Source: Marinomonas lutimaris (GTDB taxonomy: Bacteria > Pseudomonadota > Gammaproteobacteria > Pseudomonadales > Marinomonadaceae). Taken from it: DNA of 64,000 nucleotides. Location: NCBI RefSeq assembly GCF_019426345.1, contig NZ_JAHLLW010000022.1, forward strand, positions 1 to 64,000. The letters are read 5' to 3'. Positions within the stretch are counted from its first letter, which is position 1. The number at the start of each line of letters is the position of its first letter. Made by a program: the position numbers and the translations under genes. This document shows, piece after piece, positions 25,350 through 35,659 of this stretch. The notes under the pieces are model-generated. The model was given only the letters and a program-made list of their open reading frames with translations, was not told the DNA's origin and did no database searches.

Positions 25350-25865
25350 ATGAAAATACTTGCATTTGGTGCGAGCTCTAGCAAGCAGTCAATTAACAAA
25401 GCATTGGCCGGCTACACAGCAAATCTCGTTGAAGGGGCAGAAGTAACGCTTCTTGATCTTAATGATTTTGAAATGCCGCTTTTCAGTGAAGACTTTGAGA
25501 AAGAATCAGGTGTTCCTGCTCAAGCGCAAGCTTTCGTTGATGCTATTGCTCAAACGGATGTTATTGTCGCGTCTTTTGCTGAGCACAATGGCTCTTATTC
25601 TGCGGCTTATAAAAACATTTTTGATTGGGCGTCTCGTATCGAAAAAGCGGTTTATCAAGATAAGCCTATTGCTGTGCTTTCAACATCTCCAGGACCTGGT
25701 GGCGCAAGTAGTGTGCTAGCCCAAACCGTAAACAGCATGCCGTTTTTCAAAGGTAATATTGTTGGTAGTCTGAGCGTGCCTAGCTTCTATAACGTGATGA
25801 AAGACGGTGAAGTTGTTGATGCGTCTGTTAAGCAAGCCTTGTTAGACATTGTTGCTAAATTTTAA
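25350..25865 (+). CDS. NAD(P)H-dependent FMN reductase family protein
   Basis: This 171-residue flavodoxin-fold protein has an N-terminal FGASSSKQSINK phosphate-binding loop, SFAEHNGSYSAAYKNIFDW (about residues 75-93) and a later STSPGPGGAS loop (about 111-120). It likely reduces flavin or quinone-type compounds with NAD(P)H in the cytoplasm. The tautomerase gene follows 10 bases downstream, suggesting a co-transcribed pair. Confidence 0.85.
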   Translation: MKILAFGASSSKQSINKALAGYTANLVEGAEVTLLDLNDFEMPLFSEDFEKESGVPAQAQAFVDAIAQTDVIVASFAEHNGSYSAAYKNIFDWASRIEKAVYQDKPIAVLSTSPGPGGASSVLAQTVNSMPFFKGNIVGSLSVPSFYNVMKDGEVVDASVKQALLDIVAKF

Positions 25866-25875
25866 GGACTTCATT

Positions 25876-26073
25876 ATGCCCTATGTCAATATACGAATTA
25901 CCGATGAAGGTGTGACTAAGGAACAAAAACAAGCATTGATTAAAGGTGCGACGGATTTATTGGTTGATGTGCTAGGAAAGAACCCAGCTACAACCGTTGT
26001 GGTGATTGATGAAGTGAGCACCGATAACTGGGGGATTGCAGGAGAGCAAGTCACTGAGTTGAGAAAGAAATAA
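25876..26073 (+). CDS. 4-oxalocrotonate tautomerase family protein
   Basis: This is a 65-residue subunit. The mature N-terminus is Pro (after removal of Met), the catalytic base of the family (PYVNIRITDEGVTKEQK). Length and helix-strand layout match 4-OT, which assembles as hexamers. I chose the ATG at 25876 so that Pro is residue 2; GGAC lies ahead. The substrate is unknown; no catechol pathway genes are nearby. Confidence 0.88.
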   Translation: MPYVNIRITDEGVTKEQKQALIKGATDLLVDVLGKNPATTVVVIDEVSTDNWGIAGEQVTELRKK

Positions 26074-26183
26074 AAAATTAAACGAATTCCTAATTGGAAT
26101 CCAAATTATAAGATTTATTCCTTTTACAAATACATTTCTTAACCCCATGCTAGCGCTTTCAAATTGCAACATAAGGCGTTGGT

Positions 26184-27071
26184 ATGTGGATCTTTATTAC
26201 TCTGTTCGCAGCAGGTTGTCAGTCAGTTCGAACGGCGTATCAAAATACTCTGGCTCGTGAAACAGGATTCTTACATGCCACTATGTCACGTTCTTTATAC
26301 GGCTTGCCTTTAGTCAGTGTGTATCTTGTTATTTGTTGGCAGCTATTTGGTTGGGTATCTGTCGAAAAAAGCCTAGTTTTTGTTGTTGCGGCGAGTGTTT
26401 GTGCGGTTGCTCAGGTTATGGCGACGTATTTTATGTTGCGAGCCTTTCAGTCTGGTAGTTTCGCATTAGGGACCTTGTTGTCTAAAACGGAAGCGGTTTT
26501 GGCGGCGTTAATTGGTTTGCCTTTGCTGCACTATACTTTGACGATGGGCGCATGGTTCGGCATTGCTTTTGGGGTGCTAGGAGCGATTGTGATGAGCGTT
26601 AAATGGAGCAATATCAGACAAGCTCATAAAGATGTTTCTCTCTTGTTAGGTCTGGCTAGTGGCTTGTGTTTTGCTATTACCTCGGTGACGTCGTCGATTG
26701 CTAGTCATTCATTGTCTGGTTCTCTTATTACCAGTGCTGGTGTCACACTTTGGTATGTTTTGGCTCTACAGTCTATTATTTTGTGCGGCATCCAAATTTA
26801 TAAAAGCAAAGATGTTCTGGCGCCCTTTAAACATGAGTTTGTCTTAAGTTGTAAAGTGGGCGTGTTGAGCTCTTTAGGGTCAATCGGTTGGTTTACGGGG
26901 TTTGCTTTGGTTAATCCGGCTTTGGTAAAAACATTAGGTCAGATTGAAATAGTTGGAACCCTGTATTATTCAAAAGTGCGCTTTTCAGAGAAAATGACCA
27001 AACAACAATGGATCGGTGGCGCTATGATCGTAATCAGCGTTATTTTGGTAGTAACATCGACAATTAAGTGA
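26184..27071 (+). CDS. DMT-superfamily (EamA-type) transporter
   Basis: This 295-residue protein has about ten hydrophobic segments in two halves, the drug/metabolite transporter plan. The N-terminus contains a short SVRTAYQNTLAR loop. It is probably an inner-membrane permease or exporter of small metabolites; the substrate cannot be read. The VOC gene starts seven bases after its stop, so the two are likely co-transcribed. Confidence 0.8.
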   Translation: MWIFITLFAAGCQSVRTAYQNTLARETGFLHATMSRSLYGLPLVSVYLVICWQLFGWVSVEKSLVFVVAASVCAVAQVMATYFMLRAFQSGSFALGTLLSKTEAVLAALIGLPLLHYTLTMGAWFGIAFGVLGAIVMSVKWSNIRQAHKDVSLLLGLASGLCFAITSVTSSIASHSLSGSLITSAGVTLWYVLALQSIILCGIQIYKSKDVLAPFKHEFVLSCKVGVLSSLGSIGWFTGFALVNPALVKTLGQIEIVGTLYYSKVRFSEKMTKQQWIGGAMIVISVILVVTSTIK

Positions 27072-27078
27072 GAGATAT

Positions 27079-27435
27079 ATGGAATCCAATAAGATCAATT
27101 ATGTTGAATTACCAGCGCGAGATTTAGCGTTAAATAAAGCTTTTTTTAGTCAGGTGTTTGGATGGGAGTTTAAAGATTATGGGCCCGAATATTCAGCATT
27201 TGAAAATGCAGGATTGGATGGTGGTTTTTTTCAGGCGAACTTCTGTTCAAGACCTCAAAATGGCGCAGCGCTGATTATCTTATACAGTAATGAGCTCGAA
27301 GTGGTATTTGAAAAAGTGCAGGCGGCGGGTGGAACGATTGAACAAGTAATTTTTGACTTCCCTGGTGGTCGTCGTTTTCACTTTCTGGATCCGTGTGGTA
27401 ACGAATGGGCGGTATGGAGTGAACCTAGCGAGTAA
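27079..27435 (+). CDS. VOC (glyoxalase/bleomycin resistance) family protein
   Basis: This 118-residue protein has the vicinal oxygen chelate fold: KINYVELPARDLALNKAFF at the start, and at the end FLDPCGNEWAVWS with the usual DPxGN turn and a potential Glu ligand. Members are dioxygenases, lyases or binding proteins; no specific reaction can be assigned. Confidence 0.85.
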   Translation: MESNKINYVELPARDLALNKAFFSQVFGWEFKDYGPEYSAFENAGLDGGFFQANFCSRPQNGAALIILYSNELEVVFEKVQAAGGTIEQVIFDFPGGRRFHFLDPCGNEWAVWSEPSE

Positions 27436-27437
27436 AA

Positions 27438-27473
27438 AAATGGCCTTTATACTGTATCGTGCAAAGGCCATTT
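27438..27473. terminator. Bidirectional terminator
   Basis: AAATGGCCTTT (27438-27448) pairs with AAAGGCCATTT (27463-27473) between the converging VOC and asparaginase genes. Confidence 0.8.
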
Positions 27474-27489
27474 ATAAGCATGTCGAGTA

Positions 27490-28521
27490 TTATTGAGGAG
27501 TGAATTCACCACAATAATTCGTGTTCCATTTCTCAAGAATGCCGTAATAGTTTTCACCTGTGGCAATCAGCCAATGGAGTTTGCAGAAGGCGGCTTCTAA
27601 GGTCATGTCTCTTCCACTTAATACATTCATCGAAGATAATATAGATCCCGCCGCATAAGCGCCCTGAGATACGCCACCATGTAGGCATTGGGTCAAATTA
27701 ACGATGTTTTTCTTGCGCAACATGGCTTCTGTTAAAAACGATAAAAACGCTGGGTTTTGATCTGGCACATTGCCTGCGCCATAGGTTAGTAGAACAATGG
27801 CTTTGCAATCTTTGTCGTCCAACAGGCTTTGGTAGACAGCAGCTGGCTGACTCGGATGCAGAGTAATCACGCCAACAGCGCTAGCTTTAAAACTAACTAT
27901 GTTGTTTTCAAGTGATGTTGCTGTGACTTCTTCATCGCTTTTAAGCATACGATTTGGATAAAGCTGCATACCAATAGCGAGTTCGCCCAGTAAATCATCA
28001 TTTGGGGTATGGAAGGCTTCAAACCGACCACTGCTGATTTTTTGAATGCGATTACCGCGCATTAGCTTGCCATCAAACACCAGGCTCACGTCGGCAATTC
28101 TATGGGAAACTGCCAGTGATAATGCGGCTTGTAGATTTGATGTGGCATCACTGCGATTCATGCCTAACGGAATTTGTGAACCGGTCAGGATGATGTTCTT
28201 AGTGCAAGCGCCCAACATGAAAGACAAAGCTGAAGCGGTATACGCCATGGTGTCCGTACCATGGAGAATCACAAAGCCATCATAATCTTGCCAATGGGTT
28301 GCAAGAATAGACACCAGTTTTGTCCAGTGTTTTGGTGTGATATTGGCACTGTCTATTAAAGGCGAAATTTCCAGTACTTCAAAAGAGGGAAGGGTATTAA
28401 TGCTCATCCCTAACGCCATTTCTATACGTTCTTGCAAACCAGAAGCAGGGGCCAAGCCCTGCTCTGTTTGAACCATGCCTATGGTGCCGCCCGTGTATAA
28501 GATGAGTACTTGCGCGCTCAT
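27490..28521 (-). CDS. ansA: Type I L-asparaginase
   Basis: This 343-residue cytoplasmic enzyme hydrolyses asparagine to aspartate and ammonia. Catalytic motif one is YTGGTIGM (about residues 9-16, nucleophile Thr); motif two is LHGTDTMAYTAS (about 84-95). No signal peptide is present, so it is the type I (AnsA) form. It overlaps the aspartase gene by four bases, so the asparagine-to-fumarate steps are encoded together. Confidence 0.9.
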   Translation of the reverse strand: MSAQVLILYTGGTIGMVQTEQGLAPASGLQERIEMALGMSINTLPSFEVLEISPLIDSANITPKHWTKLVSILATHWQDYDGFVILHGTDTMAYTASALSFMLGACTKNIILTGSQIPLGMNRSDATSNLQAALSLAVSHRIADVSLVFDGKLMRGNRIQKISSGRFEAFHTPNDDLLGELAIGMQLYPNRMLKSDEEVTATSLENNIVSFKASAVGVITLHPSQPAAVYQSLLDDKDCKAIVLLTYGAGNVPDQNPAFLSFLTEAMLRKKNIVNLTQCLHGGVSQGAYAAGSILSSMNVLSGRDMTLEAAFCKLHWLIATGENYYGILEKWNTNYCGEFTPQ

Positions 28522-29921
28522 ATCACAACCTTACTAGGCGATAGCATGGATTGTGGGCTTAGTAAAATATTCACCTGTTCTTCCGTAAGCAGGTTTTCTT
28601 CAATCACTAAGGCTTTCACAGTATTGCCGGTGTGTAGTGCAGTATTTGCAATGCGTGATGCATTCGCGTAACCAATATGCGGAACCAGAGCGGTAATGAT
28701 ACCGATACTGTTTTCAACGTGGCCAGCACACACTGCTTCATTAGCAGTGATGCCACGTATGCAGCGAGTTTCTAACATTTGGCAGGCTTCTTTCAGCATT
28801 TTTAACGAATTTAGTACGTTATAAATGATCATAGGTTCCATAGCGTTTAACTGTAATTGACCTGCTTCAGCGGCCAATGTTACAGCAAGATCAGACGCGA
28901 TAACTTGATAAGCTGTTTGGTTCATCGCTTCTGGAATTACCGGGTTTACTTTGCCTGGCATAATAGACGAGCCTGGCTGCATTGGTGGTAGGTTGATTTC
29001 GCCTAAACCAGTACGAGGGCCGCTTGATAATAGGCGCAAGTCGTTGCTCATTTTGCTTAGTTTAATAGCAAGGCGTTTCAAAATGCCGGAGAAAAATACG
29101 AACGCACCCATGTCGGATGTTGCCTCGACTAGATTGCTTGCTGGTACAAGTGGTTTTGTTGATATAGTCGCTAATTTTTCTACAACCAGTTTGGCGTAAC
29201 CTTCAGGAGTATTGATGCCTGTACCGATTGCGGTGCCGCCAAGGTTAACTTCGCATAGCAGTGCGCAAGCTTCACTGATGCGATCAATGTCTTCGCCAAG
29301 AGTAACTGCAAAAGCGTCAAACTCTTGGCCTAGAGTCATTGGCACAGCATCTTGAAGTTGTGTGCGGCCCATTTTTACGATGTGCGAGAATTCACGAGCT
29401 TTGGCTTCTAGTGCTTCTTTTAGTGAAGCAAGACTTGGAACAAAGTTATCCGCTGCAAACTGAATGCCTAAGCAGGCCGCTGTTGGGTATGCGTCATTAG
29501 TGGATTGTGAGCGGTTTACGTCGTCATTTGGATGTAGGAATTTGTATTCGCCTTTCTCATGACCCAATTTTGTTAGGGCTATGTTGGCAATGACTTCGTT
29601 GGCGTTCATGTTGGTTGAGGTACCAGCGCCACCTTGAATAACATCGACAATGAATTGATCGTGATGTTGACCTTGGATCAAATCTTGGCAGGCATAGACA
29701 ATGGCATCGGCTTTTTCGGTTGTTAGTAGTTTCATTTCTTGGTTGGTTCGAGCGGCAGCTGCTTTTACCATTGCCAAGGCTTTGATCAATTCAGGAAAGT
29801 GTGAAATCGGAACGCCAGTAATTGAAAAGTTTTGAGCTGCACGCAATGTCTGTATGCCGTACAGCGCGTCAGCAGGAACGTCCATATTGCCAAGTAAATC
29901 GTATTCAGAGCGAGTATTCAT
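28518..29921 (-). CDS. aspA: Aspartate ammonia-lyase (aspartase)
   Basis: This 467-residue enzyme of the fumarase/aspartase superfamily converts aspartate to fumarate and ammonia. The signature loop GSSIMPGKVNPVIPE contains the catalytic Ser; GGAGTSTNMNANEV and TSDMGAF are typical of AspA rather than FumC. AGGAAG lies ahead of the ATG, and a strong hairpin lies directly upstream of that. It is the middle gene of the symporter-aspA-ansA unit. Confidence 0.92.
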   Translation of the reverse strand: MNTRSEYDLLGNMDVPADALYGIQTLRAAQNFSITGVPISHFPELIKALAMVKAAAARTNQEMKLLTTEKADAIVYACQDLIQGQHHDQFIVDVIQGGAGTSTNMNANEVIANIALTKLGHEKGEYKFLHPNDDVNRSQSTNDAYPTAACLGIQFAADNFVPSLASLKEALEAKAREFSHIVKMGRTQLQDAVPMTLGQEFDAFAVTLGEDIDRISEACALLCEVNLGGTAIGTGINTPEGYAKLVVEKLATISTKPLVPASNLVEATSDMGAFVFFSGILKRLAIKLSKMSNDLRLLSSGPRTGLGEINLPPMQPGSSIMPGKVNPVIPEAMNQTAYQVIASDLAVTLAAEAGQLQLNAMEPMIIYNVLNSLKMLKEACQMLETRCIRGITANEAVCAGHVENSIGIITALVPHIGYANASRIANTALHTGNTVKALVIEENLLTEEQVNILLSPQSMLSPSKVVI

Positions 29922-29934
29922 GATGTTCTTCCTG

Positions 29935-29961
29935 ACGCCTCACTGGATCACAGTGAGGCGT
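29935..29961 (-). other. Intercistronic hairpin ahead of aspA
   Basis: ACGCCTCACTG (29935-29945) and CAGTGAGGCGT (29951-29961) form a perfect 11-bp stem with a 5-base loop between the symporter stop and the aspA ribosome binding site. No T-run follows, so it more likely protects or processes the mRNA, or gates aspA translation. Confidence 0.7.
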
Positions 29962-29974
29962 AATCTAAGTTGGG

Positions 29975-31414
29975 TTATTGGTGGTTTGTGTTATGTGGCT
30001 TTTCACTATTTGGCCAAGATTCTTGGTCTAGATCCAAATCGGCGAAACGGTTTGCTTCAAATGTTGGTATTTTATTGCCTTGTTTACGCTGATCGTCAAA
30101 GTCTTTCATGACGCGTTTAGCAACTTTAAATAACAGAGCTAGAGCAAATAAGTTAACCAGCGCCAATAAGCCCATGCTCAAATCTGCAAAAGCGAACACA
30201 GTGCCTAGATCAAGAATAGCGCCTGTACAGCAAAGGCAAATGATGATGACGCGGAAGGCGTTCATGTAAAAACCATGATTGTCTGATTTAGTTAGGTAAC
30301 TAACGCTGTTTTCACCCAAGTAGTAGTTATACAAAATAGTACTAAAGCCAAATAGTAGTAGAGCAATACTGACGAACATGCGGCCATAATCGCCCATGTG
30401 AGTTGCCAGAGATGCTTGAGTTAAGGCAACACCTTGGATTGTATCGGTGCTGCTTGGGTCATAGGCGCTGCCAAGAAGAATGATCAATGCTGTACAAGTG
30501 CACAATACGATTGTGTCGATAAATACAGAGAAAGCTTGAACAATGCCTTGGTTTGCTGGGTGTGGAATATAGGCAACCGCTGCAACGTTTGGCGCGCTAC
30601 CAAGACCTGCTTCGTTAGAGAATAGACCGCGTTTTACGCCCATTAATATCGCTGCGCCAATACCACCGCCAAACGCTGGCTCTAAACCGAACGCACTTTT
30701 TACTATCATGATCAAGGTATCTGGAATCGCGCTTAGGTTCATCGCAAGAACGATAAGGGCAATTAACAAGTAGCCGCCAGCCATAATAGGCACCAGCACT
30801 TCAGCAACTTGTGCGATACGTTTAACGCCACCAAAAATAATCAGGCCAACAATTAACGCCATGCCGATGCCGCTGTAGTAGGGCTGGATGCCAAAGGCGT
30901 CTTCTAATGATGTCGCAACAGAATAAGATTGCAAGGTTGTGAAGGCGATGCCAAAAGTGGCCAATAGTAAGATTGAATACAGTACAGACAACCATTTCCA
31001 GTTTTTGCCTAAACCGCGCTCGATATAAAACGCTGGACCGCCGCGGAAGGTACCGTCTTTTTCTGCTGTTTTATAGGTTTGCGCCAGCATACATTCCACG
31101 AAACTGGTTGCCATGCCCATCAGGCCAACAACCCACATCCAGAATATCGCACCTGGGCCACCGATAGTGATAGCAACGGCTACGCCGGCAATGTTACCGC
31201 CGCCAACACGACCTGCTACAGATAAGATTAAGGCTTGGAATGAGCTTAAATGTTTTCCATCGGCTTCATGGTGTTTGGCTGTAAGAATACCGAACATATT
31301 GCCAAAATAACGAAATTGTACAAAACGGGTTGCAACGGTAAACCAGATTCCGATGCCGATTAATACAGCGATAAGAACCTTACTCCAAAGCAAGTCGGTG
31401 ATAAGAGATAGCAT
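29975..31414 (-). CDS. Alanine/glycine:cation symporter (AGCS family)
   Basis: This 479-residue inner-membrane protein has about eleven hydrophobic segments. Family signatures include VAGRVGGGNIAGVAVAI (about residues 66-82), GGPGAIFWMWVVGLMGMATS, and FSNEAGLGSAPNVAA (about 268-282). It imports a small amino acid with Na+ (or H+). Its operon with aspartase and asparaginase suggests the substrate may be relevant to Asn/Asp use, but AGCS members usually move Ala or Gly. AGGAG lies ahead of the ATG. Confidence 0.9.
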   Translation of the reverse strand: MLSLITDLLWSKVLIAVLIGIGIWFTVATRFVQFRYFGNMFGILTAKHHEADGKHLSSFQALILSVAGRVGGGNIAGVAVAITIGGPGAIFWMWVVGLMGMATSFVECMLAQTYKTAEKDGTFRGGPAFYIERGLGKNWKWLSVLYSILLLATFGIAFTTLQSYSVATSLEDAFGIQPYYSGIGMALIVGLIIFGGVKRIAQVAEVLVPIMAGGYLLIALIVLAMNLSAIPDTLIMIVKSAFGLEPAFGGGIGAAILMGVKRGLFSNEAGLGSAPNVAAVAYIPHPANQGIVQAFSVFIDTIVLCTCTALIILLGSAYDPSSTDTIQGVALTQASLATHMGDYGRMFVSIALLLFGFSTILYNYYLGENSVSYLTKSDNHGFYMNAFRVIIICLCCTGAILDLGTVFAFADLSMGLLALVNLFALALLFKVAKRVMKDFDDQRKQGNKIPTFEANRFADLDLDQESWPNSEKPHNTNHQ

Positions 31415-31504
31415 GAGGGGGAACTCCTGTTTTTTTAGATTTATTATTTGGTTTTAAGGAGCTCATTGGAACGAAAAAAAAGTAGGAAAGGGAGTTCGTA
31501 AAAA

Positions 31505-31558
31505 GATGCTTGCTGATGCTAGTTGGTGCTATTGAAGCATCAGATAGCATCATTTTTT
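31505..31558 (+). promoter_or_regulatory. Nested hairpin/dyad in the divergent gap
   Basis: GATGCT (31505-31510) pairs with AGCATC (31546-31551), and CTGATGCT (31513-31520) pairs with AGCATCAG (31536-31543). The result is a 14-pair stem with a symmetrical internal loop, then ATTTTTT. It lies between the divergent symporter and regulator genes. It may be an operator of the regulator or an attenuator in the regulator's leader. Confidence 0.6.
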
Positions 31559-31627
31559 AAGTGTTTTCGAAAGGCGAATTCATTACACTGCTGATGTTTA
31601 ACTTTGGCTCGTAAGGTGGGGTGAATT

Positions 31628-32443
31628 GTGGCTCAGGATTTTGCGGATAACTTGCAGTTATTATGCAGTTACTACAAATCGGTGGCGGATGTGTGTCGTC
31701 GGTTAAATATCAATCGCGCGCAATTTAATCGTTATTTAAATGGGACAACAGTACCGAGTAATAGCACTCAGCGGCGCATTGGTGAGTTTTTTGGTGTTGA
31801 GCCTAGTGAGATGGCGTTGGCGCACGCTCATTTTGCTAAGCTGGTACAGGCACGTCCGATTCGTCAAAATGAAGATGTCAAAAGTCTTACGCCAGAGCAG
31901 ATGCAATTTAATAAACTGAATCAGTCTGGCCAGCATGGTTTAGCCAAGTATTGTGGCTATTACTTTGAATATTATCTTTCTATGGCATGCCCGGGAAAGA
32001 TTTTACGCACCTTGGTGCACGTAGAGTCTCAAGGTGATAAAACTTACTATCAGCGTACTGAACGCTTGAACCCACGTAATTTAAAGAAGTCTTTTCATGG
32101 CGTTTATAATGGCGTGGTGCAGTTATTGTCGGATAGATTATTTTTGATCGACTATGAAAGCCAAACTCATGTGGAGATGACGCAGACGATTCTTTATCCT
32201 TCTTTTCAAAACCGCGTCGAGCGATTGACTGGATTGCGTTTAGGAGTGTCTGGGAGTGGTGAAAGAGCGCCATGTTGTGCGCGAGTTGTCTATGAATATT
32301 TGGGTTCGAATATTAATGAAAAGCGTGCTGTTGCTCAGTGCGGATTATATGAAGTGGACAGTGATCAGATAGATGAGGATATTTGCCAGTCAATCAAAAA
32401 TGATATGAAAGAGGGAGACTGGCACTTTAGAGCGCGATTTTAA
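31628..32443 (+). CDS. XRE-type helix-turn-helix regulator
   Basis: This is a 271-residue protein. Residues about 8-60 form a lambda-repressor-like helix-turn-helix (YYKSVADVCRRLNINRAQFNRYL, then GTTVPSNSTQRRIGEFF). The remaining 200 residues are an unrecognised, probably ligand-sensing domain. It starts with GTG preceded by aaggtgggg. Its divergent placement suggests control of the symporter-aspA-ansA operon, with the dyad at 31505-31551 as candidate site. The stop overlaps the converging DUF2986 gene by four bases. Confidence 0.82.
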   Translation: MAQDFADNLQLLCSYYKSVADVCRRLNINRAQFNRYLNGTTVPSNSTQRRIGEFFGVEPSEMALAHAHFAKLVQARPIRQNEDVKSLTPEQMQFNKLNQSGQHGLAKYCGYYFEYYLSMACPGKILRTLVHVESQGDKTYYQRTERLNPRNLKKSFHGVYNGVVQLLSDRLFLIDYESQTHVEMTQTILYPSFQNRVERLTGLRLGVSGSGERAPCCARVVYEYLGSNINEKRAVAQCGLYEVDSDQIDEDICQSIKNDMKEGDWHFRARF

Positions 32444-32637
32444 GCGTCTTTTACTTCGCTTGTCTCAGTTGCTTCTGTATCAACGTCTGAGTTTAGGTTG
32501 GCAGCCGCTTCGGCTTCCATTTTTGCACGCTCCGCTTTTGAAATGTATTTAGGCTTGGCTTTTTTAGGGTTTACCTTTAGGTTAGCCTGTTTCATGCGCT
32601 TGTCGTATATGTCTTTGATTTTTTTGCGGCGATTCAT
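32440..32637 (-). CDS. DUF2986-type small basic protein
   Basis: This is a 65-residue protein. The first 40 residues are very basic (MNRRKKIKDIYDKRMKQA, then KPKYISKAERAKMEAE), matching by recall the DUF2986 family of marine gammaproteobacteria; the tail is acidic. No function is known; RNA or ribosome association is conceivable from charge alone. Confidence 0.75.
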   Translation of the reverse strand: MNRRKKIKDIYDKRMKQANLKVNPKKAKPKYISKAERAKMEAEAAANLNSDVDTEATETSEVKDA

Positions 32638-32694
32638 GTTTTGTTCCTAAGATGACGCTGTTGTCCCAGAATAGCATTCAAGGAACGAAAAAAA

Positions 32695-32722
32695 AGCCCT
32701 GATCAACGATCAGGGCTTTTTA
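32695..32722. terminator. Terminator after tRNA-Leu (bidirectional)
   Basis: AGCCCTGATC (32695-32704) pairs perfectly with GATCAGGGCT (32708-32717), with an A-run before and a T-run after. It serves the minus-strand tRNA. Confidence 0.85.
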
Positions 32723-32725
32723 TGT

Positions 32726-32810
32726 TGGTACCAGTAGGCGGACTCGAACCGCCACACCCGAAGGCACAGGATTTTGAATCCGTCGTGTCTACCAATTCCA
32801 CCACACTGGC
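32726..32810 (-). tRNA. tRNA-Leu (anticodon CAA)
   Basis: This is an 85-base leucine tRNA with a long variable arm and encoded CCA. Acceptor GCCAGTG pairs with TACTGGT. The D-loop has GGTAGA, the anticodon loop TTCAAAA gives CAA, and the T arm is GGCGG-TTCGAGT-CCGCC. Two pairs at the base of the anticodon stem (27-43, 28-42) do not form in the plain reading (ACGGA against TCCTG) unless the T after TCC is bulged. Confidence 0.92.
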
Positions 32811-32969
32811 CTTGAAAAAGGTGAGGCGTATTCTAGGGTATTTATAGGATAAGTCAACGGCCATGCGCATTATTTTTTATCTTTTTAACAAGTAGTGGCT
32901 TGGAAGTACCTTTTTGAGTGGATTTTCGCTAGAATGCTGGGTCGTTTTTTCCTAGGTAGCTTTCTTTTC

Positions 32970-35182
<2,213 letters not shown>

Positions 35183-35254
35183 TAAACAAAATTATGCGGA
35201 TTCCTTTACAGAAGGGTTCGCAACAGTTTCATAAACCATTGGAGAGTTAACACC

Positions 35255-35581
35255 ATGATCGCATTGATCTCACCAGCTTACGCTGAAGGCGGCGCACCAG
35301 CAGATGCAGGTATTTTTAACCTAGTACTTCTTGCTGGCTTCGTTGTCATCTTTTACTTCCTTATGTGGCGCCCGCAAGCGAAACGTGCAAAAGAGCATAA
35401 AAACTTGATTGCATCTCTAGCGAAAGGCACTGAGGTAGTAACTGGCGGTGGTGTAATAGGTAAAGTGTCTAAAGTAGACGATAACTATGTAGTACTTGAA
35501 GTGTCTGAAGGTATTGAAATGAAATTTCAAAAATCTTCAGTTGCTGCTGTTTTACCTAAGGGAACGTTAAAGTCAATTTAA
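35255..35581 (+). CDS. yajC: Sec translocon accessory subunit YajC
   Basis: This 108-residue protein has a single transmembrane helix (about residues 20-40: FNLVLLAGFVVIFYFLMWRP). It is followed by a small soluble beta domain with GTEVVTGGGVIGKV and DDNYVVLEV. It associates with SecDF at the inner membrane. It is preceded by ggagag and followed by a hairpin. Confidence 0.95.
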   Translation: MIALISPAYAEGGAPADAGIFNLVLLAGFVVIFYFLMWRPQAKRAKEHKNLIASLAKGTEVVTGGGVIGKVSKVDDNYVVLEVSEGIEMKFQKSSVAAVLPKGTLKSI

Positions 35582-35589
35582 CCTTCTTT

Positions 35590-35620
35590 GAAAAGCGCCT
35601 ACCAAGGCGCTTTTCTTCTT
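35590..35620 (+). terminator. Terminator-like hairpin between yajC and secD
   Basis: GAAAAGCGCCT (35590-35600) pairs perfectly with AGGCGCTTTTC (35605-35615) around a 4-base loop, followed by TTCTT. It may terminate part of the transcripts and lower secDF relative to yajC. Confidence 0.65.
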
Positions 35621-35659
35621 TATCGATCCATTTAATTTTTTAGGTGTAAAGGAATTTTC

